Assembly: GCA_026770575.1 (NCBI GenBank)
Contig: MU657303.1
Span: 8,408-51,297, forward strand
Direction: 5' to 3'
Length of the DNA stretch: 42,890 bases
Source: Pelagophyceae sp. CCMP2097
Lineage: Eukaryota > Sar > Pelagophyceae
In this document: positions 20,256-28,536 of the stretch, piece by piece
Numbering within the stretch: the first letter of the stretch is position 1
Layout of the letters: every line of letters begins with the position of its first letter
Notes under the pieces: model-generated
What the model was told of the DNA's origin: nothing
The model's input: only the letters and a program-made list of their open reading frames with translations
Database searches by the model: none
Program-made: the position numbers and the translations under genes

Positions 20256-20845
20256 ATGGACTCGGATTTACGAAAAAAGACTGCATTTCTCTCAAAATCG
20301 GTTTAAACTAAATTTACACCTAATGGATTTACTTAAAATAACGAATTTTCAATTCACATATCAAAACTTTATAGAGACGATTCTAACGGAAACAATTTCC
20401 TTGTAATGCGAGGGACAAATCCTTTTAATCTTCAAGGCATAATAGCAGACGGCGCCATCATAACAAATACTCAGGCTTTAATTTATATCCACGTTTAATT
20501 GAAGCCGAACAAAAACTTAAAAAAGTTCAGATCTTTTTAGGAATAGAAGAAAACTGAATTTTGACAGGACACAATTTGGGTGGTGGGGTAACAAACTATC
20601 TCGCACGAAAATATGACGGTATCGAGGGTGTATATTCTTACGCCCTGGGTTCAAATCCATGGTATGATTTGAAAGATACTTTAAATAATAACGAAAGTAA
20701 AACGCCGATTTATAATTTCGCAACATATGAAGATCCTATTAGCATCGGCAGTGTATTTACGAGAAAAATGAAAGCACGTATAATGTACGCAGAAGAAAAA
20801 AACTGGATATCCATACAATCGAGAATTATATCAAAAATGATGTAA
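20256..20845 (+). pseudogene. broken class 3 lipase
   Basis: Starts near ATG 20256 and runs through stops to a frame at 20340-20500 with NNFLVMRGTNPFNLQGIIAD, the oxyanion-side segment of Lipase_3 proteins. After a frameshift and an in-frame TGA at about 20555 comes LTGHNLGGGVTNYLARKYDG, equivalent to the family's nucleophile elbow GHSLGG. The catalytic Ser is Asn here, so the site is dead even apart from the frame breaks. It continues with VYSYALGSNPWYD and YNFATYEDPISIGSVF, the usual region before the catalytic Asp. Lipases of this class occur in PLVs and algal viruses and may help membrane disruption during entry or exit. It is the only plus-strand gene in the right arm. Confidence 0.75.
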
Positions 20846-21079
20846 CCATTCCATCAGAATCACAGCGAGATTTTTAACAATTAAACCACCTTCTGGCTTC
20901 GAATGTCGTTATGAATAATAGATTTCTGAGAATTTGGTCGATTTTTAAAAAAAACTTTATTCACACTTTTCGGGGCATGTTCATTCAGTCACGTGGTTCA
21001 TAGCATGCTCTTCCCGCCATTTTCACTCTCGGGATCCACACATTCAAAATCTGCGTTATTTTCACTCATTATCCAATCG
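20846..21079. other. AT-rich spacer
   Basis: No gene or repeat is seen between the lipase remnant and the terminal small ORF. Confidence 0.4.
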
Positions 21080-21362
21080 GGATGTGATAATTTCTTAATT
21101 TTGTTATTTTTAAATCGTATTTGGAGGTTCGTGTTTCTTTCGTAATCGATTCCCGCCCTTTCAAATAATAATATAAAAGTTGGAGAGATGTTTATGGATT
21201 ATCAACACAACGCATCATATCAACGTGTGATTTATAATTTGTATCTAACAAAATAGTTCCATCTTTAATTTTTTTTTAAAAATTATTTAATCTATCACGT
21301 TTTATTTTCCGTTCTTTACGAAAAACCAACTCAACTTTATCATCATTTTTCATTTCACTCAT
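21080..21362 (-). pseudogene. decayed terminal ORF of the viral right arm
   Basis: Begins at ATG 21362 with MSEMKNDDKVELVFRKERK and continues through two stops with KDGTILLDTNYKSHVDMMRC and LQLLYYYLKGRESITKETR to about 21080. A TATATATATATAAA run sits immediately upstream (21364-21378). The layout (TA run directly before ATG, terminal location, outward 5' end) matches the small ORF at 24222, so both may be the same terminal gene position. No family is recognised. Confidence 0.4.
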
Positions 21363-21363
21363 T

Positions 21364-21380
21364 TTATATATATATATAAT
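21364..21380 (-). promoter_or_regulatory. TA-run promoter-like element
   Basis: TATATATATATAAA touches the ATG at 21362 on the minus strand. The same arrangement occurs before the ATG at 24222. It probably acts as a TATA-type viral promoter with a very short leader; this is inference from the two matching cases. Confidence 0.45.
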
Positions 21381-21437
21381 GTTTTATTTATACATGATTC
21401 GACACAACCATTTTTATAAATATAAATTTTTTTCATG

Positions 21438-21468
21438 AGTTTGACCAAAACCTTTTATCAAATAATTA
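21438..21468. repeat. right terminal inverted repeat of the PLV
   Basis: Reverse complement of 4711-4741 with two mismatches (AGTTTGACCAAAACCTTTTA then TCAAATAA). It marks the right edge of the best-defined viral element. A weaker relative (AGTTTGACCAAAATCTTTTT) is at 24330-24349. Confidence 0.75.
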
Positions 21469-21474
21469 CATGTG

Positions 21475-21600
21475 TCAAAATCTCAAAAATCTCAAAAATC
21501 TTAAAATTCGATAAATTTTGAAAAAGATTTTTTTCGATTTTAACAAAATTAACAAAATCCCCAAAATCCCAAAACGGTGGATTATATTTGTTTTTTTCAA
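21475..21600. repeat. AAAATCTC / AAAATCCC low-complexity tract
   Basis: Repeated short units such as AAAATCTC and AAAATCCC directly outside the right viral terminus. A similar tract is at 24555-24745 outside the second viral fragment, so it may belong to the viral end or to the preferred target. Confidence 0.6.
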
Positions 21601-22642
21601 AAAAAAAAGGCCTTTATCTCTCAAGGGGGGTGTTCGTGAAGTCCGAGTTTGGGGGCGCTGCTTTATGCGCCGGGGTATCTTGGGACGGAGAGCCTTTAAA
21701 TGGGGTTTGGAGAAAATTGCTGGTTGGCCTGAACCCATTGGCTTAATTATGGTGTATATTTTTAAAAAGGGCCAAGTTTCCTCTGTTTTTTTCTTCGAAG
21801 AGTGGCTTCCAGTCGAGCCGACGCGGTCATAATAGCGGGTCTGCCTGCCCCGTTCGGGATTCGGGCCCGTCTCTAAGTGGCGCATGCAGATCCCAGAGGG
21901 GACAGGCATGCCAGTTCTACAGCCCGGACTACAAGCAAGACACTACATTTTGCGGGTCAGATTTGCGGCATCGCACCGCCGTCACCTCAATGCCCCCGAG
22001 CGGCTCGATCGCACGGGATGCAAAGTGGCGGCGTGGCTGCGGCGCGGCGCAGCGGGCAAGTCGCCATCGTCCCACGCCTCGTCCGGGGCCATCAAAGTTT
22101 AGGTCCGCATCGCTTAAGCGCGACTTACGTGAACTGATTCCTGCGTTGGCAACCAAAAAACAAGGGTCGCCGGGCTTCGGGGCTGGTGGATTTTTTTTGG
22201 GAATGGGAGAATGATGCGGCTTTGCGTCCTTCAACTGTCGGGCGTCGAGCACGGAGGGTAGGTCAGGGGGTCCGCTGGAGCAACTTCACCGACGACGGGA
22301 GTCGGATACTGGACCGTACAATTACAGGATTCCTATCCTCTTTTGATTCATATCCGCCGTGACCATTCGAATCTCCTTAAAACATTAAATTTAGGTTTAT
22401 GGGGCCTTGGCGTTTTGGCGCTTCTTATTTGACTTCTTCTTGCGGTCAGATCGCTGCTTGTTAAAAAATGAGGGTGGGAATTCCTACATCAAAAAGTGGT
22501 CACTTCAGCCCAACGTACTTGAAGGTTTTTTTTTATAAAAGTTAATGAGGTTTTGGTCCATGAGGTACTTGTGCACTACTTGCGGTTCCGAGGGGGATGT
22601 CGATTTTCTTGATCAGCTCACTCACCGGCAGTGTCTGTAAGC
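21601..22642. other. GC-moderate host DNA, no gene assigned
   Basis: Composition rises sharply after 21600. Several short frames are open on both strands near 21870-22250 but none is recognisable. A short piece at 21600-21640 resembles 4302-4335 in inverted orientation (CCCCCTTGAGAGATA), part of a dispersed repeat. Confidence 0.35.
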
Positions 22643-22749
22643 TCCTGTCTTTGGATTGGGCGAACAAATGCAGCTGGAAGCTCATAAAATGGGTGGCTCA
22701 TAAAAATTGCCCGGCAACATGACGACGTATTCAAAGTTTGAGCCGCGGC
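22643..22749. repeat. dispersed repeat R3, copy 1
   Basis: Matches 40266-40369 in the same orientation: shared runs include CTTTGGATTGG, ATGGGTGGCTCATAAAAATT and TTGAGCCGCGG. No coding capacity is visible. Confidence 0.85.
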
Positions 22750-23132
22750 TTATATTTGAGCTCCAAAAAGGTTTGTCGGGGACCCTTCTCGGACCCTTTC
22801 TCGGGGCCTTTCTTAGGACCCTGGAGGTCCTGGCGAGCCGCAGCGGCGCCGCAGTCGCTCATCGGCAAGTCGCACTACGGCCACGATGGCATGGAGATGG
22901 TCGCATTCCAGATATCACACGGACTCGCGAGCGACTGCGGGCTGGGCTGGGCTCTGCGCGCTCAAGAACGCCTCCGTCAACGACTCGATCACGCTGGACG
23001 AGACGATAATTATCGCGGTGACCCCGAAGAGAAGCTCGCCGACAAAGCGGTGCGACTCGGCGCGGCCCGCAAGATGCGCCACTTGTGGACGAGACGGGCA
23101 ACTGCAGCGGCGTCGTAAGGAAGCTCGCGGAC
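22750..23132. other. GC-rich, ambiguous frames
   Basis: Frames are open on both strands (plus 22738-23118, minus 23736-22915), typical for this composition. None carries a recognisable domain. Confidence 0.3.
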
Positions 23133-23420
23133 ACAAAGTCCGCATCTGCACCATGTGTGCGTCTGCGGGTCGTCCACATCTGCGCCACTCCGCGTCTGCA
23201 AAAATATTGGCGCGTTCGCGTCTGCGCCTCGTCTGCGTCTGCGCCGCGTCCGCGTCTGTCGGGCGTCCGCATCCTTGGAGTGTCTGTGTCCGCTCCGCAT
23301 CCGCGTCCGCGTCTGCAGGGCGTCCGCATCTGTGCCGCATCCGCACCTGTGGATGCTCTGTGTCCGCTCTGCGTCCGCGTCCGCGCCGCCCCCGCGTCTG
23401 CAGGGCGTCTACATCCGTAG
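23133..23420. repeat. GTCCGC / GTCTGC hexamer minisatellite
   Basis: More than 25 copies of GTCCGC, GTCTGC or close variants in about 290 bp, with longer repeats such as TGCAGGGCGTCCGCATCT. Because the unit is six bases, frames stay open and give false Asp-Ala rich peptides on the minus strand. Confidence 0.85.
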
Positions 23421-23864
23421 ACTGTCCAAAGTGAACTCGGCGTCGTGCGCAGGCCGTGAAACGCAGCTGCATGCTATAGTCTCGCACCTCGTGCCTTAAA
23501 ACCTCGCTGCAGTCTAAGACGACGCCCTCCTCTCGACATACAATCGTGCGTCTCCTGGCCCTGAAGACCCGGTAGAATTGGAAGATAGAAACGGAGGCCT
23601 GTGAGATCTTCGAATCTCTATATTTAGGAGCGATAAACTCCGTAGGCGACGAGCGTGACCGTGACGTCAACCCACGCGCATGCAGCGAGAGCGACGTCGG
23701 GTCGTGGGCAGCGAAAAAAAATTGGGTCCCGCGCATTCGAGCGCGAAGTTCGGCCGCCGGGCTGGGCTGGCAATCTGCCGCTCAAGCGCGCTGCTCGAGT
23801 GGCCCGTGACGAGAGCCGGGAAGCGTCTCCGTCTTACGGGCGTCAGCGTCCGTCAGGCGTATTA
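23421..23864. other. GC-moderate host DNA, no gene seen
   Basis: No domain, RNA or clear repeat. TTAAAACCTCGCT at 23497 recurs at 40398, so some of it belongs to a dispersed repeat. Confidence 0.3.
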
Positions 23865-24350
23865 TCTTTTATTTATATATGATTTGACACAATCGCTTTT
23901 ATGAATAAAATATTTTTCTATCATTTTAATTGTACATGTCAGGTTTTTTTGACTCTGAATAAAATTCTTATATAAATTACGAACGACATGTTGGAGGAAT
24001 TATAAAGCGTTTGCTTTCTTCATAAGTTTTAATTCTTCTTAGAACAAATTTTTAAGTTTTTTACATTGATTCGTTTAAAAAAATCTTTTCTTCGGATAAA
24101 CCTCTCCGAACTCCGTTTATTAACGTTCCCGATTTAGCAAAAATAATGTTTTGATCAATCTCATCTATTTTTTGTTCAAGAACATGTTCCGCAAAAATCT
24201 GTTCATCGCTCCGTTTTACCATTTTATATATATATAGAACTTTTTAAATATTATCAAACACACCTTTACATATTTTCAAATTCAAAAAAAAAATCCAGAT
24301 TATCAATTGAGGTTTTATCAAATCCCCAAAGTTTGACCAAAATCTTTTTT
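23865..24350. mobile_element. second fragment of the PLV right end
   Basis: TTTTATTTATATATGATTTG and ACACAATCGCTTTTAT (23868-23910) match 21381-21425, the DNA just inside the right viral terminus. AGTTTGACCAAAATCTTTTT at 24330-24349 resembles the terminal repeat itself in the same orientation. Between them is a small ORF set out like the one at 21362. This suggests a partial second copy or a duplicated terminus, separated from the main element by 2.3 kb of host-like DNA. Confidence 0.6.
24061..24222 (-). CDS. small unknown ORF in the second viral fragment
   Basis: ATG 24222 to TAA 24061-24063, 53 codons, without interruption. It reads MVKRSDEQIFAEHVLEQKID near the start and SGTLINGVRRGLSEEKIFLN near the end, a charged helical composition that looks coding rather than random AT-rich DNA. 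A TATATATATATAAA run touches its start. It is too short to assign. Confidence 0.4.
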   Translation of the reverse strand: MVKRSDEQIFAEHVLEQKIDEIDQNIIFAKSGTLINGVRRGLSEEKIFLNESM

Positions 24351-24554
24351 CTACCCTCGAATTTCTCTAATCATTTAAAAGGTTTTATCAAACCCTAAAA
24401 ATCTCAAAAAGTTTTTCTTTTTCCCACACAATTGTCCCATGCAGTTTTTTGAACCCAAAAATAATTTTTTCTGAGTAGAAATCACAGAGGGGATTCAAAG
24501 CGGGTTTTACGCGAAAATCTCAAAAAGCGTTTTTCCTATTTTTTCAATATTCTT

Positions 24555-24745
24555 TTGGGGTTCAAAAATAATTTAATAAATTTTGAGAATTCTAAAAAAT
24601 CTCAAAATCGAAATCGAAATCGAAAAAGTGGAAAATCAAAAAATCAAAAATCAAAAAACTTCAAAATCCCAAAAATCCCAAAACTTCAAAATCGAAATAT
24701 TGAAAAACTTAAAAAACTTAAAAATCGAAAAACTTCAAAAATCGC
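24555..24745. repeat. A-rich tract of AAATCGAAA / AAAATCCC units
   Basis: Short units AAATCGAAA, AAAATCAAAA, AAAATCCC and AAAACTTC recur without fixed period. The plus frame across it (24555-24845) is an artefact of the repeat. Confidence 0.7.
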
Positions 24746-24780
24746 GATAAGTCCTTACGGACAAGAATTTCTTATTTTGA

Positions 24781-24840
24781 GGACCCGAAGGGTCCTTGCC
24801 GTTTTATCATTGTCAGTTTACGGCAAGGGCCCGTGGGTCC
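24781..24840. repeat. stem-loop with about 20-bp arms
   Basis: GGACCCGAAGGGTCCTTGCC (24781-24800) is the near reverse complement of CGGCAAGGGCCCGTGGGTCC (24821-24840), with a loop of about 20 bases. It follows the A-rich tract and could be a terminator-like or element-end structure. Confidence 0.7.
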
Positions 24841-24867
24841 TTTGATTGATGGATTACCAGGGGCAAT

Positions 24868-24910
24868 TTGTCTGTCCGTCTGTCTGTCCTTTTGTCTGTC
24901 CGTCTGTCCC
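24868..24910. repeat. GTCTGTCC microsatellite
   Basis: GTCTGTCCGTCTGTCTGTCC followed by a second block of the same units. Simple sequence only. Confidence 0.85.
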
Positions 24911-24958
24911 CGGGTAAATCCGCGAGGTTCCACCTTTGGGAAGGAAAGGGCAGCAACC

Positions 24959-25080
24959 CGGCCGATTCAGCGATTGGTGGTTGATGCGATTGCTAAACTT
25001 GGGAGTGGAGGTCGAGCAGGAGCCTCATTGGAATCATCATAGAAGAAGTTTTTGGTCACAGGTTCGAATCTGGTCGGCCG
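24959..25080 (+). tRNA. tRNA-like sequence, probably not functional
   Basis: CGGCCGA at 24959-24965 is a perfect seven-base complement of TCGGCCG at 25074-25080, as in an acceptor stem. Directly before the 3' arm is a T arm with the canonical loop (AGG TTCGAAT CTGG), which has one mismatch. TTGCTAA near 24991 could be an anticodon loop (GCT, serine), but its stem does not pair well, and 122 bases is too long without an intron. It may be a decayed tRNA-Ser gene, an intron-containing tRNA, or a SINE head. It is the right-hand counterpart of the tRNA-like pieces at 3911-4245. Confidence 0.35.
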
Positions 25081-25261
25081 CAAAAAAAGAAGAAGAAATA
25101 GTTCAATAAGAAATAAAAATTAAAAATTACGATAAGGAGGATTTGAAGGTTCAGCGATAAGTTAAATAATTTTAATTATTTACGTGGGCATTGCAATGGG
25201 ATTTGGCTGCATCCTTCGGGTCCTCCGTGTGCCTCCGGCGCGCTCTTGTAATTACATTCAC

Positions 25262-25545
25262 ATAAAAAAGAAGTCTCGTATCTCCATGGGGGGGAAGAAT
25301 ATTCGCGTATCGACGCGTGTCGTGGACGAGCGGAGCAGGACGGGGCTGAGCTTGGCGTCGACGAGCAGTGATAAGGAGTCCTCCTTAGATTTCCGTAGGA
25401 AATAGACGCCGAGTATACCTGGCGGAGGGAGCGTGTCCGACGAGGACGCGGTCCTACGGTATAGAAGGATTTCAAGCCCCTCTCACGGCTCATTATCATT
25501 GCACGGCCGACGTTCACTCTCAAAGTTCCGAGAACATCAAGAAAA
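25262..25545. repeat. partial copy of the element at 39431-39690
   Basis: Shared runs are GACGCGTGTCGTGGA, GACGAGGACGCGGTCCTA (GACGAGGGCGCGGTCCTA in the other copy) and CTCATTATCATTGCACG (CTCGTTGGCATTGCGCG). The start (25262-25312) also matches 4285-4337 in inverted orientation (GAATATTCTTCCCCCC). It is a truncated member of the inverted-repeat family found upstream of psaE. Confidence 0.75.
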
Positions 25546-25559
25546 TGCTTCCGTTTCCC

Positions 25560-25825
25560 AAACGGAACTCTAAATAAAGACTGAATCAATCTCATTGCCT
25601 AGTTTGCCTAGGGGGGTTTCCCGCTTTTTATCTTACCGTAAATTACCGGTAATTTACGGAAAGTTACGAAACGATGATTTGACGTTACGCTCCGGTTAAA
25701 AGGGCCGTATTAAATCCCCCTTATTGGGCTATCTGTAGTGCCTTATTGCGGTCTCAGAGGCTCATTGCGGTCTCGGAGGCTCCAAAAGTACGAACGTCGC
25801 TTCAACTTTAGTACACTAAGTGGGT
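25560..25825. other. no gene seen; TTACGG-type motifs
   Basis: Contains TACCGTAAATTACCGGTAAT near 25634, an imperfect palindrome of the TTACGGTAA motif that recurs at 26610-26660 and 40990-41040. No coding content. Confidence 0.4.
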
Positions 25826-26826
25826 TTGGCGTTGCTGGATGTCGTCTGGGATGAATGTGTCTTCGTTGTCGACGGCCTCCTCGGGCTCCGCTCCGCCGGC
25901 GCGGTCGGCGGCGGCGTCGGCGTTGTTCTACGGATGTCTACAAGGGGCATCGGCGATAAAGCCAGTCTCAAATGACGCAAAGTTGTGGCTCCCAGAGGCC
26001 GCCTACGGGGGTGTGCGTGGTCGCTATGGGCTTCCCTGTCCCCTGGGGTGTCCGTGAAATGATCAGCCTCGAGAAGGGTGCCTTACAAGGGCGTGAACAA
26101 GTGCTTCCCCCAATATTTTGGACTTGGATAAAATCTTAATTTGCCTCCTTACCTTGATTTTGACTTTATTTTGCCTCCTCTATCGGAAAGGTTCGGGCCC
26201 GGCTGCCAACTGCAGGACCTCACGGATCGAAATTCTGGCTATGTGACGGGGCGGGTCCATACGTACTGGGGTGGTATATGACCAATCCCGCACGATTGCC
26301 GCGAGTGGCGCTTCAGACGAGCCAAAATTGGCGTTTTTATTTTCAGTTTGAGCGTTTCTAACAGAAGATTTTTGCGGGATCGGGCATCGTGGGACTCAGC
26401 GCGACGTCCTCTACCACCCCCAACAGGAGCAACACAGCCCCCGACGAAAACTGCAGTTGGCAGTAAGTCCTTGGGGTTATAACCGATCCCCCTTGTGTGG
26501 CTTCTTGGGGGAAAATGGTCGAGCAGCATCGTGCACTGTTGTTCTAGCACCGCGGTGGCCCGCGCGACACGTGGAGCGTAGAGCAGCCTCTAAAATCGTT
26601 GATTTCCAACGTTTCGGTAAGTTACGGAAAGTTACGGTAAGTTACGGTAATTTACGGAGCATTGTTGAAACTTACCGTAATATATTAACTATAGCCGAGA
26701 CGCTGAGTTCCAACGATAACGGCGGTATTTACAAGCGTAATACAAAGCCAAATTTTGGGGGTCGTGTAATTTTATGTAAAAACATGTCAAAGCAAATACA
26801 GTTTTTACAAAATTATTTTACAGTGC
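25826..26826. repeat. dispersed repeat R1, interrupted by a MITE
   Basis: 25839-25940 and 26498-26826 together match the reverse complement of 41280-40850. Landmarks are GGCGTTGTTCTACGGATGTC, GTCGAGCAGCATCGTGCACT, GTAAGTTACGG repeats and CCAAATTTTGGGGGTCGTGT. In the other copy the two parts are adjacent, which shows that 25941-26495 is a later insertion. A short frame over part of it (containing MSKQIQFLQNYF) exists in both copies but is not recognised. Confidence 0.85.
25941..26495. mobile_element. 555-bp mariner-type MITE with an identified empty site
   Basis: The left end CAAGGGGCATCGGCGATAA and the reverse complement of the right end CAAGGGGGATCGGTTATAA form imperfect terminal repeats. 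It sits between TA (25939-25940) and TG, where the uninterrupted relative at 41141-41180 has a single TA, as expected for a TA duplication with one later mutation. It has no coding capacity. Its right two-thirds match 4346-4710. Confidence 0.85.
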
Positions 26827-27200
26827 CGCCTATACAGGCAGGTACGTTGCAAACGCCCCAGACTTTCAAGCAACTTTCAAGCAACTTCCAAGCCATTTTT
26901 TATGTTTAGCTTCAAATGTAGAGCTTTCAAAGCAACTTTAAATGCAAATGCAGACTTTTGTTAACTTTAAAAGTAGCTTGAAAAGCTTCTTGAAAAAGTG
27001 AAGCTGTCTAATGGCCCAACATGCCAGCCCTTCTTTTTTCTCAATTCGAGAAAATCAAAACCTAAATCCCTGGCCATCGTCGGGCGCCCCGTCTCCGTCG
27101 CCCTGTCCTACTTCCTGAGCCGAAACCCTTTAGTCTCCTGCATGCCTTTTACCCCCATGGGCCATGTCCCAGTGTGTCTTTGGCTAGCCTCCCCTTAGGC
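26827..27200. other. no gene seen
   Basis: Contains a short run of imperfect TTCAAGCAACTTT-type repeats (about 26870-26990). No recognisable frame. Confidence 0.4.
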
Positions 27201-27205
27201 GGCCG

Positions 27206-27620
27206 GCGCAGCGCGGTCCCGGCGCTCGACCTCGACGTGCGCTGCTTGTACCCGCTCGTGCCCATGCCGCCCGTCGGCATCGTGGCGGACCGGCGTTCGA
27301 CCTCGACTTGCACTGGCTAGACCCGCTCGAACCCACGCCACCCGGCGGCGTCGTGGTAGACCCGGCGCTCGGCCTCGACGTGCATCACCTAGACCCACTC
27401 GTGCCCATGCCGCCCGGCGGCGTCGTGGCGGACCCGGCGTCCGACCTCGACTTGCACTGGCTGGACCCGCTCGTGCCCACGCCGCCCGACGGCGTTGTGG
27501 TTGACCCGGCGCTCGGCCTCGACGTGCATCACCTAGACCTGCTCGTGCCCATGCCGCCCGGCGGCGTCGTGGCGGATCCGGCGCTTGGCCTCGACATGCA
27601 CCGTCTGGACCCGTCCGTGC
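27206..27620. repeat. 72-bp minisatellite, about six units
   Basis: The unit start CGTCGTGG recurs at 27349, 27421, 27493 (CGTTGTGG) and 27565, exactly 72 bp apart; an earlier copy (27278) is offset by a one-base deletion. 72 bp is 24 codons, so both strands remain open: the plus strand reads MPPGGVVADPALGLDVHHLD-like repeats (27308-27646), the minus strand an Arg/Ala-rich repeat. The plus reading is the more protein-like, but without conserved flanks I treat it as a minisatellite. Confidence 0.9.
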
Positions 27621-27835
27621 CCGCGCCGCGCCGCCCAACGCCATGACAGCGGGACTCGGCGCTGGACGTGCCCATGCTGCCGCCCGACGGCATCGTGTCG
27701 GACCTGGCTTTCGACTTCGACGTGCCTGGGCCCGCTCGCTACACCGGCCACTTAATGTGCTGAGATAGCGCGTGTAGCAGGACACTCGGTGACATACTCT
27801 TTCTGGACTTGTTCTAAACCTGTTGTTTTCACAAC

Positions 27836-27882
27836 TTTTTTTCTTTCTTTCTTCTTCTTCTTTTTCTTCTTTTTTTTGTAAG
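27836..27882. repeat. polypyrimidine tract
   Basis: TTTCTTTCTTTCTTCTTCTT and similar for about 45 bases on the plus strand. Simple sequence. Confidence 0.85.
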
Positions 27883-28284
27883 TCTTGCTGATAACCTACT
27901 TTAGCGCCGGCGGCAAAAATGCGCAGATGGAGAAAAGGACCCAAGCTACGCCTGGGCCGCGACGCGGTACATCCACATCCCGAACGAGCCCGATTGAGCC
28001 GCCTTCGCCACCGCCCCCCAAAGGCTTTCCCGACGAACGCGACCAAAGCAGAGATAGCCACTGGCTTGATTAGATATGTTAGCGAGTTAGAATGTGACGG
28101 ACATCCCGGAAAGGGTCGGTCCGTTGACTAAAGAGCCCGTGAGGATCCACGCCTCCTTCCCGTTTAAGTGAAACGGAGAAAGCGGGATGAAGCAGCGGCA
28201 GTGCGACGGGTGTCGTAAATTGACGACAGAGGAAGCTTGTGCAGTTGAGCACACAGTGCGGCAGCGCACTGAATAGATAAAAAG
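27883..28284. other. no gene assigned
   Basis: Weak frames on both strands. Nothing recognisable. Confidence 0.35.
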
Positions 28285-28530
28285 CACCAAAAGGGCACTT
28301 CTGAGAGAACGAGTTGGAGTTTAACAGTGCACTTCTGAGAGAACGATTTGTAGTGTAAAAGTGCACTTCTGAGAAGAACGAGTCAGAATGCATCCATTTT
28401 GCGCTTCTGAGAGAACGAGTTAGAAGGCATTCATTTTTCACTTCTGAGAGAGCGAGTTGGAGTGCAAAAGTGCACTTCTGAGAGTACGTTTTGGAGTGTA
28501 AAAATGCACTTCTGAATTTGCACTTATAAG
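28285..28530. repeat. CACTTCTGAGAGAACGAGTT minisatellite
   Basis: Seven or so copies of a unit of 36-41 bp beginning GCACTTCTGAGAGAACGAGT and continuing TTGGAGTGTAAAAGT. Period varies, so frames are not maintained. Confidence 0.85.
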
Positions 28531-28536
28531 TGCCTG

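Larger units (their letters stand above)
4711..21468. mobile_element. decayed integrated Polinton-like virus (PLV)
   Basis: An AT-rich island of 16.8 kb bounded by 31-bp inverted repeats (4711-4741 and 21438-21468, two mismatches). It holds broken copies of a polymerase-helicase, an A32-type packaging ATPase, a double-jelly-roll-type capsid protein, repeat-rich fibres and a lipase. That combination and size match the PLV/virophage/Polinton group. No integrase or capsid-maturation protease was recognised. Nearly all genes have stops or frameshifts and foldback or MITE insertions lie within, so the copy is old and inactive. An alternative is a relative of virophages; family placement needs alignment of the capsid and polymerase remnants. 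Confidence 0.75.

Noticed and set aside
22915..23736. Minus-strand 273-codon frame rich in Asp-Ala and Arg
   Set aside because: Most of it is the GTCCGC minisatellite read in one frame; the rest has no domain.
21475..24350. CRISPR array or other prokaryotic defence locus
   Set aside because: Repeats in the AT-rich parts are not regularly spaced with unique spacers, and the window is eukaryotic.
24555..24845. Plus-strand 96-codon Lys/Asn-rich frame
   Set aside because: Produced by A-rich simple repeats; no codon structure beyond the repeat.
27195..28061. Minus-strand 288-codon Arg/Ala repeat frame
   Set aside because: Follows from the 72-bp minisatellite and GC content; composition is not that of a typical protein.
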